DNA of 64,000 nucleotides from Acanthosoma haemorrhoidale (taxonomy: Eukaryota > Arthropoda > Insecta > Hemiptera > Acanthosomatidae): positions 78,657,104 through 78,721,103 of the forward strand of contig OV884014.1 in the NCBI GenBank assembly GCA_930367205.1, written 5' to 3'. Shown piece after piece: positions 45,968-55,376 of this stretch. Under the pieces are notes generated by a model. The model saw nothing but the letters and a program-made list of their open reading frames with translations, did no database searches and was not told the origin of the DNA. The first letter of the stretch is position 1. Each line of letters opens with the position of its first letter. Both the position numbers and the translations under genes were made by a program.

Positions 45968-48900
45968 AACATTCATGATATTTGAGAATATCATGACCAG
46001 CCACCCTCCCACTTTGTCCAACATCTGCCCTCATGCTCTTAGGAGTGGGGATGAGACGAAGGGCGAGTTTTAGTCAGTCTTAGCCAAGAGCCAGAGAGCA
46101 AAGCAGAGCAAGCTCCCGTTCCGTTGACGGTCATCAACACAAGCAGAGGAGAAGAAGAAGAAAAGGAAGAAGAAGAAGAAGAAGGTTACACGGATATCAT
46201 CGATTGGGTGATATAGATATTGTTTTTTTTTATTATGGATCCATTAAAAAGAGATTGAGCTCAATTATCATTTTTTTTATATAACTAATTAGTAGTAACT
46301 ATCCTTGTTCAAAAGGAATTGAATATTTTTTTATATAAATAATGTCAGCACTATTTATAATTATAATTATTTGTTATAACCATTTTACTTGTATATATTT
46401 CACAATTCCCAGTTTCTCAATTTATTAATAACTATAACATTAGCCTTGAGATCGGGCGATTCAATCGGGATAATTTCCTATGTCGAAGACATAAAAACAA
46501 GTTGAATTAAAGATCTCATGACGGACCTACCAAATTAGTTAAGGTCAATTGATCTATTAAAATAGAAAAATAGAATGGTAGAAAATGAGGTAGGTTTCAA
46601 TGGGGGCCGCTCCGGGATTAACTTCAAAAATTCTAAAGAAACCAAAGGAATTGTGAGGTATTGCATGTTAGAATAATAACTAGAACTATTTACCAACATA
46701 TTATATTTTTCTTCTAATTTAACATTTGTTACACAATGACGAACACAAACATGTGCGGGTCAGACTCATCAGGTACAGGGGTTGGGTCAAACCCAGCCTC
46801 TAAAGGAGACCCCTCAGCCCCCGACCCCGAACCCACGATAAATCATGCCAAGTTGTTACAACTAATCCTTGCCCAATTAAACAGTCAATTTAACGCAATT
46901 AAAGAACAAAAAGAGTTGATCGGGAAGTTTGATCAATTAAGGGAAGAAATAAAATCGGGAAGATCGGCTAAATTCGAACAAGGTTACACGGATGTAAACT
47001 ATGAATTAGATAGACAATCGCGAATTTGTGAGGAGAGAACACTCCAAGTAAATAATAATGTAAATTCAAAATTAAAAGAAGAAATCATTCTATTGAAAAA
47101 TACGACAGATCATGAAAAAATAAATTTAACAAAGTCACAACTAGTTGATGCTGATTGTCAGACAGATCTTAGCTTATATTCAATTAAGGATAATGAAGAG
47201 AAAATGACGTCATTGGAGGATGAACAGAAGATTGCAGATAACAATGATGAGTGTACCTCACGTCAACATGATCTAATAAAGCTTGACGATGAGAATAATA
47301 TGAGTTTGTTGGAAAATAAATTTTCAGAGTTAGAAGATACAGCGAATATCAAGAAAGGAGAAGTGATTTCGTTGAAAGATCAAATTACAGAGCATCAGCA
47401 GACAACCAGCGATAACGTGAAAAATTTAAAAATAATTCAAAATAAAGTTTTGGATATGAAGAAATTGGAATCTCAAATTCCAGCTCATCTTGATGAAATT
47501 CCTTTTTGCGTGTTTGATTTGAACAACATTAAAATTAATGAATGGAAGGCATTTAAAAATAATTACAGGGATGTTTTTTGTTCGATACAATATGACTTCA
47601 AAAAAAGAAAAAAATTATAGTTTTCTTTTATTATTTTCATTATTAAATGAAAATAATACTGATCGGATGACACATAAACTTTAGAAGTTTATACAAACAA
47701 AAACAAAACTATTATTAGAAGTATTGACCCTAGTAAAGTCTATGGAATTATCAGCAAGTGAAGTTTTTGCTTTCATTATCACTTAATCTATAAAACAGAT
47801 CATAAATATTCTTTGAATGCTTAAGTCCATTATAATTAATTTTATAGCAAGGAAATAAAATGAGCTCATACAATTTTATACACGACAACGACCTCCCTAT
47901 CTTTTTGTAACATTTATAGTTTTTTTATAAACACTATCTTTTCACTCAGGTAAAATATTCAAATCACACACACACACACTCAACAATTTTTCTCTATTGT
48001 TACTAATTACCAGTAGAATTGTCTAGTATTTTAATTAAAAACCAATATGTATTACTAATCACACTCAACCGTCTTTTCAACAAATGTTTTCCAAATCGCG
48101 TTATGATCCATAAAACAATGTACCTTCGAACTAATCCATATTAATTAGCATAATAATTTAGTTAAGTAAAAAAAAATTAAAACAACTTGTACGCTTTTCA
48201 AGCAATTTAAAACCTTGCAAAATTTGAACTATTATTACTATAAACTTTGTAAAATTTCAACACCCGTTATAAACAACCAATTCAACAAACCGAACGCAGC
48301 AACATAATATTGTGGATCCACTTAAAAAAAAAAAAAAAAAAAAAAAAATTTCATAAATTTTTTTTATTTATAAGGGAAGGCAATTGTAACATTCATGATA
48401 TTTGAGAATATCATGACCAGCCACCCTCCCACTTTGTCCAACATCTGCCCTCATGCTCTTAGGAGTGGGGATGAGACGAAGGGCGAGTTTTAGTCAGTCT
48501 TAGCCAAGAGCCAGAGAGCAAAGCAGAGCAAGCTCCCGTTCCGTTGACGGTCATCAACACAAGCAGAGGAGAAGAAGAAGAAAAGGAAGAAGAAGAAGAA
48601 GAAGGTTACACGGATATCATCGATTGGGTGATATAGATATTGTTTTTTTTTATTATGGATCCATTAAAAAGAGATTGAGCTCAATTATCATTTTTTTTAT
48701 ATAACTAATTAGTAGTAACTATCCTTGTTCAAAAGGAATTGAATATTTTTTTTATATAAATAATGTCAGCACTATTTATAATTATAATTATTTGTTATAA
48801 CCATTTTACTTGTATATATTTCACAATTCCCAGTTTCTCAATTTATTAATAACTATAACATTAGCCTTGAGATCGGGCGATTCAATCGGGATAATTTCCT

Positions 48901-51900
48901 ATGTCGAAGACATAAAAACAAGTTGAATTAAAGATCTCATGACGGACCTACCAAATTAGTTAAGGTCAATTGATCTATTAAAATAGAAAAATAGAATGGT
49001 AGAAAATGAGGTAGGTTTCAATATATATATATTTATTAACAATCAGTATATATGTATTAACAACCCCTTAGTTGAACGAGAAAAAATTATCTTTCCTCCA
49101 CTGCATATAAATCTTGTCCTTATGAAGCAATTTGTAAAAGTTCTTGATAAGAACGGATCATGCTTTGCATATATAGGGGGAATTATGGGGGAATAGATGG
49201 GGGGGATAAGGGGAAAATGCCTCAGTTGAGTACAGAAAAAATTAAAGCAGGGATATTTGACAGCCTACAAATAAAACAACTCATTAAGGATCCTGCCTTC
49301 GTAAATTCGATGAATGAGACTGAACAAAAAGCCTAGACTTCATTTGTTCCAGTTCTGGGAAATTTTTTGGGCAAACAAAAAGCTGAAAACTATGTTGAAC
49401 TGGTAAACGAGACGATTAACAGTTTCAAATCCCTTGAGTGTAACATTAGTATTAAGGTGCACTATTTACACAGCCATTTAGACTGTTTTCCTGAAAATTT
49501 AGGAGACACCAGTGAGGAAAAAGGTGAAAGATTTCACCAGTATATTAAAACTATGGAGGCCCTCGACCAAGGAAGATGGGATAGGCAAATGATGGAAGAT
49601 TACTGTTGGAGTTTAAAAAGGGTCTGTTCCAAAATGCATTCAAGAATATCATGGAAAAGACGCTTCCTAAGTGCTCAGTGACTAGTTCGTTTCATCTATC
49701 TTTGTATATAATAATAAAATTTTGTGTTAAGTTTTTTATTTGATCGATGGATTTGACTTAAAGCAGTGTAATGTACATTTCACTAAAATGTCATAGCTTA
49801 GAAATTTGAGCTCCCTTATTTATTTATTATTTAGTAGAAAGGAAATCATTTTTTTTTTCAAAACCAACAATAAAAGTTGTATGTTAAATCTTCCTAAGTA
49901 ATAAATGCTAAATGAGAATGAGTATAAATAATAACAAATAAAAATATCAAATAAAGTCATATTTTACCTATGGCATAGACAACTGCAGTGAAAGCAATCC
50001 AGGCTGCAACAAACCTTGCATTCGGCTTCACTCGCAGTATGAAGACACCTGAGAGAATAATTCCGAGGCCCATAACCAATATTCCTCCGACTCCTGTAAA
50101 TAACATTTTTACAATACAACTTAGGCAAAATTATTTTTTAAATTAATTAAGTACATATTTGGATCTAATTAAAAACAAAAACTGTGTAAGGCACATCATA
50201 ATATGTCTGCCCGAAAATAAATATATATTATTATTAAGTTCACAATTGAATTCCTGATAGTACTCCTGGGCTTAATATACAGTCTCATAGCCTATATTTT
50301 ATGTACAAATGAATACCTCTCAATCTTAAATCTAAAACAGAAATGTTATTATTTACAGTAGAGATAATTTTTAGGTGATCATTTTTATATTACATTGGTG
50401 AAATTTTAGCTATAAAATAGTAATTTATAATTATCGGGGTATTGTGTCCCTTAGGTGGGAGGAGGACGCCTGCTGCGGGCTGGTCACTACAACCCGGCCA
50501 TTGTCCGGCGAGCGTCGAGAAAGAGATAAAATGGGTGGACCGGTGGTCTTTGAATTTTGCTGGCGGCCTAGTCGGAGGGGAGCTTATTTGTATTGATCTG
50601 ACTCCATAAGATCTTAGAAGGTGTGCCTCGACAAAGCACTATGCTCAGGATAAGAGGAACAGGGTAGGTATTATAGGTAGTTTATGTGGTCTTGGAATGA
50701 TCACAAATTCGCACTCGGTATCTAAGGGTAGGCAAAAACCGTCCGGATCCCAAAGATGAGTGTGAGCCAGAGAGAGGCAGACTGGATCGCCGTGCGAGAC
50801 GCTACTAAGTAAAGTTTGTAGGACCACAGCGACTGTCGTCCGCGAGGAAGAGGTCACTTCCAAGGAGGTGTTAGTTTTAGCGAGACAAGAGCAGAGAATC
50901 CCACTAGGAAGGTGTGGGGTCTGGCAATGCCGGACTTAAAAATAGCGAGGTTAGGAAAGAGAGGTGCAGAGATAGTTGAATAAGAAAGCCATGAGTAGAG
51001 CAGCAAGCGCCAGTGCAGAGAGAGAGAGCAGTGCTCCAGGTGCCGGGTTCTGAAAGTCTGTCGCAAGCCCCAAATCTGAGATCCTAGCAAGCTTCAGCTG
51101 GTTCATGCACTATAGTAATTGGTAATTAGTTTCCCCCTCTCTTAACTGATGCTTTAAGGTTTTTATTATTAAAATATGGAAAAGTAGGTGGATATTTTCT
51201 GGGCCGAGAAGAGGGGAACTTCTAATTATTCATGATAAAGAGGTTGACACAAAAATAATCTTCGGTTAAAATAATTTTTTGGGATTATATTTAAAATCAG
51301 GAAAGGAGCTTCACAGTCAAAATATAGCGCCACTTACCAGTTATAGAAGCACTATGAAATAGGTCTATCTATTAAGTATTAAAGTTTATCAATGGTCAGT
51401 ATTAACAACAAATAAATTAAATAACACCAACATAATTTTATTTATTAATAATATTAAATTGGAAGAAAAAAAAATCATGTTGCCAATATTGAAAAGACAG
51501 ATCCAAGAGAGAAAAGACATATTGGAGTGCCTCCGCAGGTTTGCACAGTTACAGTGCATGCGGTAACTATATCAATAACAATAAATGAGACACTGGATTA
51601 ATATTCCTTAACAATTTCTATGAGAATTTTATGTTACTGATATTTTATGACACCACACATTGTCTTCACAAGAAGACATTAATGGAGTAATTTACAGCCT
51701 GAGAGGTAATTGGTACCAGAAGAAAAAACAAAACAAAAAAGGATTTCATATAATTGTAAGCTAACAGTGTTTTAATGTGGTTTTAAATCTGTATTTGTAA
51801 TAAATAAGTAGATAGTCATAAAATTTTGTAAGTTAGCATGTTATTAACACAGTAGAAATTAAAAACACGCCCCAGTAATAAATACATTTATTTAATATTT

Positions 51901-54900
51901 CTTTGTTTTTCATTACTTGTAAATATAATTACTACTTTATTACAGGTTATTACCTGTACAGTAAAGTATGTGTGTGGATTCAAATTATCTTGAAATTTAA
52001 CCATAAGCCCCTCTGAATCCTTATTTATTACACAATTCTTTAAAAACAAACCCTGTTTACATTTCAATAAATACTGTGGGGCTGTAACCTCAAAAATTGA
52101 CCCCTTACCTCACTAGTAATACACAAAAGATGAATAAAATTATGGATATAATAGTTTCTTCCAACTGGAAGGTTACATAAAGGCTAAGTGATGCAACAGG
52201 AAATTTTGCATATTGTGATTCAACTAACACTAATGCAAAAAAAAAAAAATCAACAAGTCCTTTGAGCATTGGTATTTCTCCTTCCAATCCTCCAACCTCG
52301 TCCTTTTAAAAATAGAAACTTTGCAATAGTTTGGCATGAACACTGAATAATTATTTATCAAGGTAAGAATTTAATTCTTGAGTCTAGTGCCTAGCACACA
52401 AATCTGTCTTTTGTAATAGTTGAATGTATTCTTCTGGATAAGCCAATGAAATGGAATGGGAGAATGCATACAGGCGGCGAATCAAATCTATTCTATGGCA
52501 GCCCCTCTTCAGTGTTTCTTCTCCAGAAAAATATTTGTCATTGCCGATACACAATATGTTGTTTGGTTAAGATGTAACAATGGGAATTGACACAATGGAA
52601 TGTGATAAAAGTTGAGCACTGTTTCTACTCTCTGGATTAAGGTTTCTCAAGTAACTGTTCAAAAGGAATTCGAGAATAATTGTGAACAGAAGAACATTTC
52701 TTAAATTCAGTACTGAATATGGTATAAATGAAGTGCTGAATATGGTTGAGTTATTGAATGAAAACCACACACCAGTTCTGATGAATTAGCAGTAAGACAG
52801 AAAAGAGTTGGAGTTATTTTTATCATTCATGATTTCTCTTTTTTAACTAAAGTGAACTGCAAAACTGTAGCAGTCGGTGGATTTTTTGTATTCTGTGAAT
52901 TTCTTTTCAACCCCTCTCCCCCCCCCCAAAATGAACCACCTTATTTCAAAGTCATTGGTTCGGCTGATCTTACTATTAATTTGTTTCCTCATATCATTAC
53001 AATTATTACTCAATTGAAGATTTATATATGTAATTTATCGTTCAGGAACAAATTTCAAGGACAGGTGAAATGAATGACTGTTTATTTTAAATGAACAACC
53101 TAGTAGTTGCATCGTACTGATTTGTCATTTCCAAATGATACTTCATTTTACCACTTTTAGCAATAATGTGAACTTGAAAAAAAAACATAATCGTGTAACA
53201 TAATCATTGAAATATGCGAAACATTCAGAGCCGGAAAAACTGATTCACTATTTACCTGACACAGATTGTGTTCTCTTTATGCAAAAGAGCGGAACGATCG
53301 ATGGTACAGAGACCTCAACAATTTCCTCAGCGACTCGAGAGTTTCTTGAACTTAGAATTCGCAAAGATTTTGCTATTATAATATGTGTTCGCATAAAAGT
53401 GAGGAAAAAAAATTTACATAAAACTCATAAGCAAATCCAGAATATTTCCAATTCTAAGTCGGCAACGGTGAACTTTCTCTTTCCAGAAACCTTCGTGAAC
53501 ATTTTGTTATTTTTCAACGAAATGAGACGTCAAGAAATACTGAAAAAACGTTTAGAAAGTTGAACCAGGGATGTGTTTTCCAACTGTTACAGTTGTCACA
53601 CGGTAAAAAGGAAGATTTACGCAATGAGCAAACATAGATATTATTACCTCGTTGTTCGTAATTGCTCATATATGTCACAAACTTCGCGTGCAAGTTGCAA
53701 TCTTGTGAATTGGATTCTTAAACAGGAAATGCAGGTATTTTCGCTACATTTGTAATACCAATTGAGAAAAAAAAACAGTTAAATTAATGCAAAAAATTAT
53801 ATATTTTGCTTGGAACGACTACTTAAGATACTACTTTCAACATACTTCGTTCGTCTGTTCTGTTACGAACGAGATACTTGCTCCTAGTTTCACATGGGTA
53901 TAGTTCAGAATATGAAGGCGTGGGGTTCACGACCATCCTCCAATTCCAACCCCGTTACTAAATTCAATCCTTTCTTAATTTCTATTTAGTGTAAGTTTCG
54001 CACAAACACTATTTGTACCTTACAAAACATTTGTGGGGTCTCCACCCATCTTTCTCAATTCATATTGTTCATCAGATTACTATCTCACTTACTGGTTTTC
54101 CTAAAATGACTACGTTTCACAATAGTGAGTCCATTTATGAAAGAGCGGACAATAAAATTAACTAATTGAATAATTTATGAAATAGTTTTCTTAGTATATA
54201 TATATAAAGATTTATAATTTAGGAATTACGATTACCTGAGACCATGTTGGCAGCGTGCGCAGTAAGCCTGAACTGTGACTCGAGATACTTGGGAAGAAAA
54301 GTGTAGAGACCAGCAATAGGAAGGATGTGGAGTACACTAGAAGCTGTACGAAACATGAGGATGTCGTTCCTTAATAGCCTCTTGACCGCCTTGGGGAAGT
54401 CTCTAAGCCTGGGGTTCTTCCTTGATACCTCGCGAGGCTTCTTAGAAGCGGCAACCGGAGGTCGGGAGGTTGACAGCCGTTTAGGGAAGGAGAACATGGC
54501 CAAAGAAGCGAGTATTAGGAGACTGGAAATGAGGACAAGTCCAAGCCACCAGGCACCCACCCAGCGAGGGTTGTCGGGGGTAATCTGAGGGTCCGCGCTC
54601 AGGTCGACGTACAATCTGGTGCAGAGGGAGCCAAGGATGAAGCCTAGAGCCGGTCCCAGGATTCGCACGCCGATGGTGATGGCAAAGTAGAGGGGGCTTT
54701 CCCGACTAGCCACGTTGTCGTCGATGAACGGAATCCCGAGGGTGTAAACCGCTGTCTGACCCATGCCCACTCCTAGCAGGCTAATGAAGAAGATAGCCAG
54801 CACTATTGGGGTGGTCTTGGACTCCTCTACTATCTTGCACTGGGCCATCGTCTCGTTGGAATGTAGCAGCTCCGGCAGGTGGCAGACACTAGGTGGTGCC

Positions 54901-55376
54901 AGGGCTGGGGCGTTCTCGGAGAGCACTTGGTGTCCAAAGAGGAAGTGCGGCAAAGAGCAGGCCAGTGAGGAAACGGCAAACAGCACCATTCCACAGGCGA
55001 TCCACTTGGGTCTGTGGCCCTGGCCGCCGTAGTAGGTGAGCAGCAGCGAGGACCCAATCTGTCCTATCTCCGTGGCACTCATGATGAAACCGGTCGTCTT
55101 AGACTGGAGCTGGAAGAGCTTCTCGATGGTGGTGATGACGGACACGAAGTAGGTATAGTACATGCCTTGGAGGACCCAGGTGATGCAGAAGGTAACTAGG
55201 AAGGCCTGTTTGGAGGCAAAGAGCTGGATCCAGCGGGGCTTGCACTGGCCCAGACCGCAAGACATGGAGTCCTGTTGGTCTTGCTGGTCAGGCTGCTCTG
55301 CAGGCCACTCGGGCAACAGTCCACCGTTCTTGTAGCCGCCCTTGTCCTCCACCATCTCGCCGTTCGTCCCTGCCAT
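38927..55376 (-). CDS. Oatp: organic anion transporting polypeptide (OATP/SLCO family), 669 residues, seven coding exons
   Basis: Seven coding exons (55376-54236, 50093-49968, 45618-45552, 44905-44755, 42213-41973, 40793-40665, 39081-38927) join to 2010 nt in one frame with a single stop. The product is a plasma-membrane transporter with about 12 helices that takes up organic anions, steroid conjugates, prostaglandins or similar amphipathic solutes. Family marks are the signature NPRWVGAWWLGL (269-280; the usual leading Asp is Asn), GIPFIDDNVASRESPLYFAI near 214-233, a Kazal-like cysteine-rich loop (about 446-495) between helices 9 and 10, and the extra loop cysteines in exon 5. The length is typical. 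The C-terminus ETSV fits a class I PDZ-binding motif. The GIPFIDDNVASRESPLY stretch recalls the insect Oatp74D (ecdysone importer) group, but that is memory-based and unproven. A splice acceptor directly abuts the ATG, so a non-coding first exon lies upstream. Confidence 0.93.
39700..39775 (+). mobile_element. LINE C-terminal zinc-motif remnant (Oatp intron 6)
   Basis: One frame reads ELGHPNCNRCKGNERLSVDH, with the CxxC and His spacing of the zinc motif at the C-terminus of many LINE ORF2 proteins. Flanking sequence has no clear frame. The call is weak. Confidence 0.3.
40665..40793 (-). CDS. Oatp: Oatp coding exon 6
   Basis: The acceptor is ATTTTACAG|GTAAT and the donor TATCATG|GTGAGT, phase 1 to phase 1. 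It encodes NVPCPIVYGAVVDSACLIWD and then CGKKGACMLYDGNFFRMFYH, the conserved P-x-P-x-x-(Y/F)-G and CG-x-x-G-x-C features near the last helices. Confidence 0.92.
41001..41905 (+). mobile_element. Jockey-type LINE fragment (family J1, copy C) in Oatp intron 5
   Basis: The start reads LDEIEYWCNQWQIKVNEA, part of the reverse transcriptase after the catalytic region. A deletion follows, and then 41123-41503 encodes LKRQELYRCFGQLYRL, SHLSIENKLLIYK, PIWTYKIELWG and the rest of the conserved C-terminus, matching copy A. The shared 3' untranslated region runs from about 41515 to 41905, ending at an ATAATAAAG. It is antisense to the transporter and contains frameshifts, so it is dead. Confidence 0.75.
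41973..42213 (-). CDS. Oatp: Oatp coding exon 5 (loop cysteines, helices 10-11)
   Basis: The acceptor is ATTTTACAG|TTTTC and the donor CTCTTCG|GTAAGT, phase 0 to phase 1. It encodes FSNCACISNGTLPAGERNVA, then GYCDQGCGNFIWYILLFSLF and the DPIDKAMALGLIQFAIGLF segment. A J1 LINE fragment ends about 70 bases from this donor. Confidence 0.92.
42214..44754 (-). other. Oatp intron 4, nothing recognised
   Basis: AT-rich sequence. The ORFs at 42645-42902 (minus) and 42777-42968 (plus) overlap each other and show no domain. Confidence 0.45.
44755..44905 (-). CDS. Oatp: Oatp coding exon 4 (Kazal-like loop)
   Basis: The acceptor is TCATTTCAG|TGTGA and the donor GCTGAG|GTATTA, phase 2 to phase 0. It encodes FEPVCKDICNCNESKFSPVC followed by GEDGRTYFSPCDAGCQNY, the cysteine-rich Kazal-like loop of the family. 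Confidence 0.9.
45552..45618 (-). CDS. Oatp: Oatp coding exon 3 (67-nt mini-exon)
   Basis: The acceptor is TTTTCTAG|GAATG and the donor ATGGA|GTAAGT, phase 1 to phase 2. It encodes MGILMFVGCPMNDFAGIQHD, the end of helix 9 and the start of the large extracellular loop. It is easily missed by automatic annotation. Confidence 0.85.
45933..45964. repeat. (AT)n microsatellite
   Basis: About 32 bases of alternating A and T lie directly left of the LTR element. A shorter AT run (49021-49030) lies on its right side, so the element probably landed inside this microsatellite. Confidence 0.9.
45965..46600 (+). repeat. 5' long terminal repeat
   Basis: It starts TGTAAC and ends near GGTTTCA. It includes a purine-rich tract of GAAGAAGAAG-type repeats at about 46147-46184, identical in the right LTR. 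Confidence 0.9.
46601..46618 (+). other. tRNA primer-binding site
   Basis: TGGGGGCCGCTCCGGGAT directly follows the LTR. It closely resembles the tRNA-Pro-type primer site TGGGGGCTCGTCCGGGAT known from other LTR elements, so a tRNA-Pro or similar primer is likely. Confidence 0.7.
46736..47620 (+). CDS. gag-like coiled-coil ORF of the LTR element (294 residues)
   Basis: The protein has a low-complexity N-terminus (about 1-33) and then Leu/Glu/Lys-rich heptad-like stretches (about 36-255), for instance LLQLILAQLNSQFNAIKEQK and ENKFSELEDTANIKKGEVIS, predicted coiled coil. It ends in a basic KKRKKL. No zinc knuckle, protease or pol motif follows. It is probably the N-terminal capsid-type part of a Ty3/Gypsy-like gag, cut short by the deletion that removed pol. 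The identity is inferred from its place between LTRs, because I recognise no specific gag family. Confidence 0.6.
   Translation: MTNTNMCGSDSSGTGVGSNPASKGDPSAPDPEPTINHAKLLQLILAQLNSQFNAIKEQKELIGKFDQLREEIKSGRSAKFEQGYTDVNYELDRQSRICEERTLQVNNNVNSKLKEEIILLKNTTDHEKINLTKSQLVDADCQTDLSLYSIKDNEEKMTSLEDEQKIADNNDECTSRQHDLIKLDDENNMSLLENKFSELEDTANIKKGEVISLKDQITEHQQTTSDNVKNLKIIQNKVLDMKKLESQIPAHLDEIPFCVFDLNNIKINEWKAFKNNYRDVFCSIQYDFKKRKKL
47621..48384 (+). other. non-coding internal part and polypurine tract of the LTR element
   Basis: There is no ORF of note. A (CA)n run lies at about 47967-47981 and an A run at about 48325-48349. The likely polypurine tract is AAGGGAAGGCAA at about 48372-48383, next to the right LTR. 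Confidence 0.6.
48385..49020 (+). repeat. 3' long terminal repeat
   Basis: This copy matches the left LTR, with one extra T in the run near 48748. Confidence 0.9.
49060..49690 (+). pseudogene. decayed transposon-type protein, C-terminal part (family unassigned)
   Basis: Three pieces read as one protein. The first is NPLVEREKIIFPPLHINLVL then MKQFVKVLDKNGSCFAYIGG. The second is LSTEKIKAGIFDSLQIKQLI, broken by a TAG at 49334-49336. The third is FLGKQKAENYVELVNETINS, SIKVHYLHSHLDCFPENLGD and RWDRQMMEDYCWSLKRV. I remember proteins with PPLHIKLGLMKQFVKALD and SHLDYFPENLGD(V)SEEQGERFHQD as widely repeated, transposon-associated proteins in insect and cnidarian genomes, but cannot name the superfamily. 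One frameshift and one stop make this copy dead. It is on the strand opposite to Oatp, in intron 2. Confidence 0.6.
49968..50093 (-). CDS. Oatp: Oatp coding exon 2 (helices 8-9 region)
   Basis: The acceptor is TTATTTACAG|GAGTC and the donor CCATAG|GTAAAA, phase 1 to phase 1. It encodes GVGGILVMGLGIILSGVF, then RVKPNARFVAAWIAFTAVV, two hydrophobic helices with a short basic linker. Confidence 0.88.
50430..51110. other. GC-rich unassigned block in Oatp intron 1
   Basis: About 680 bases are clearly richer in G and C than the flanks and have CG dinucleotides (for example CCGGCGAGCGTCGAGAAAGA). The short minus-strand ORFs 50645-50863 and 50854-51090 have no recognised motif. A solo LTR or other transposon remnant is the most likely explanation; an intronic regulatory or RNA element is possible. 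Confidence 0.4.
51111..54235 (-). other. rest of Oatp intron 1, nothing recognised
   Basis: The + strand ORF at 53207-53563 (118 residues) has no motif or splice context and is probably chance. No transposon end or RNA gene was recognised. Confidence 0.45.
54236..55376 (-). CDS. Oatp: Oatp coding exon 1 (helices 1-7, signature motif)
   Basis: It begins with MAGTNGEMVEDKGG directly after an acceptor (TTGTGTTGCAG|ATG) and ends TCTCAG|GTAATC in phase 1. It encodes residues 1-380: a Gln/Asp-rich cytoplasmic N-terminus, the first helices, an extracellular loop with a HSNET glycosylation site, the WVGAWWLG signature and a Lys/Arg-rich central cytoplasmic loop (about 299-336). Confidence 0.92.

Larger units (their letters stand above)
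45965..49020 (+). mobile_element. LTR retrotransposon, gag-only, near-identical LTRs
   Basis: Direct repeats at 45965-46600 and 48385-49020 (TGTAACATTCATGATATTTG to GGTAGGTTTCA) are about 635 bp each. The only difference I found is one extra T in a T run. A primer-binding site follows the left LTR and a purine tract precedes the right one. The internal part of about 1.8 kb holds one gag-like ORF and no protease, reverse transcriptase or integrase. The flanks on both sides are ATAT. The element therefore looks recent and non-autonomous, needing enzymes from a relative. It sits in Oatp intron 2, antisense to the gene. Confidence 0.9.

Noticed and set aside
46736..47620. Host coiled-coil gene
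   Set aside because: It lies between two near-identical LTRs, just after a primer-binding site, so it belongs to the retroelement.
53207..53563. 118-residue ORF in Oatp intron 1
   Set aside because: No recognisable domain, no splice or promoter context, and AT-rich composition; treated as chance.
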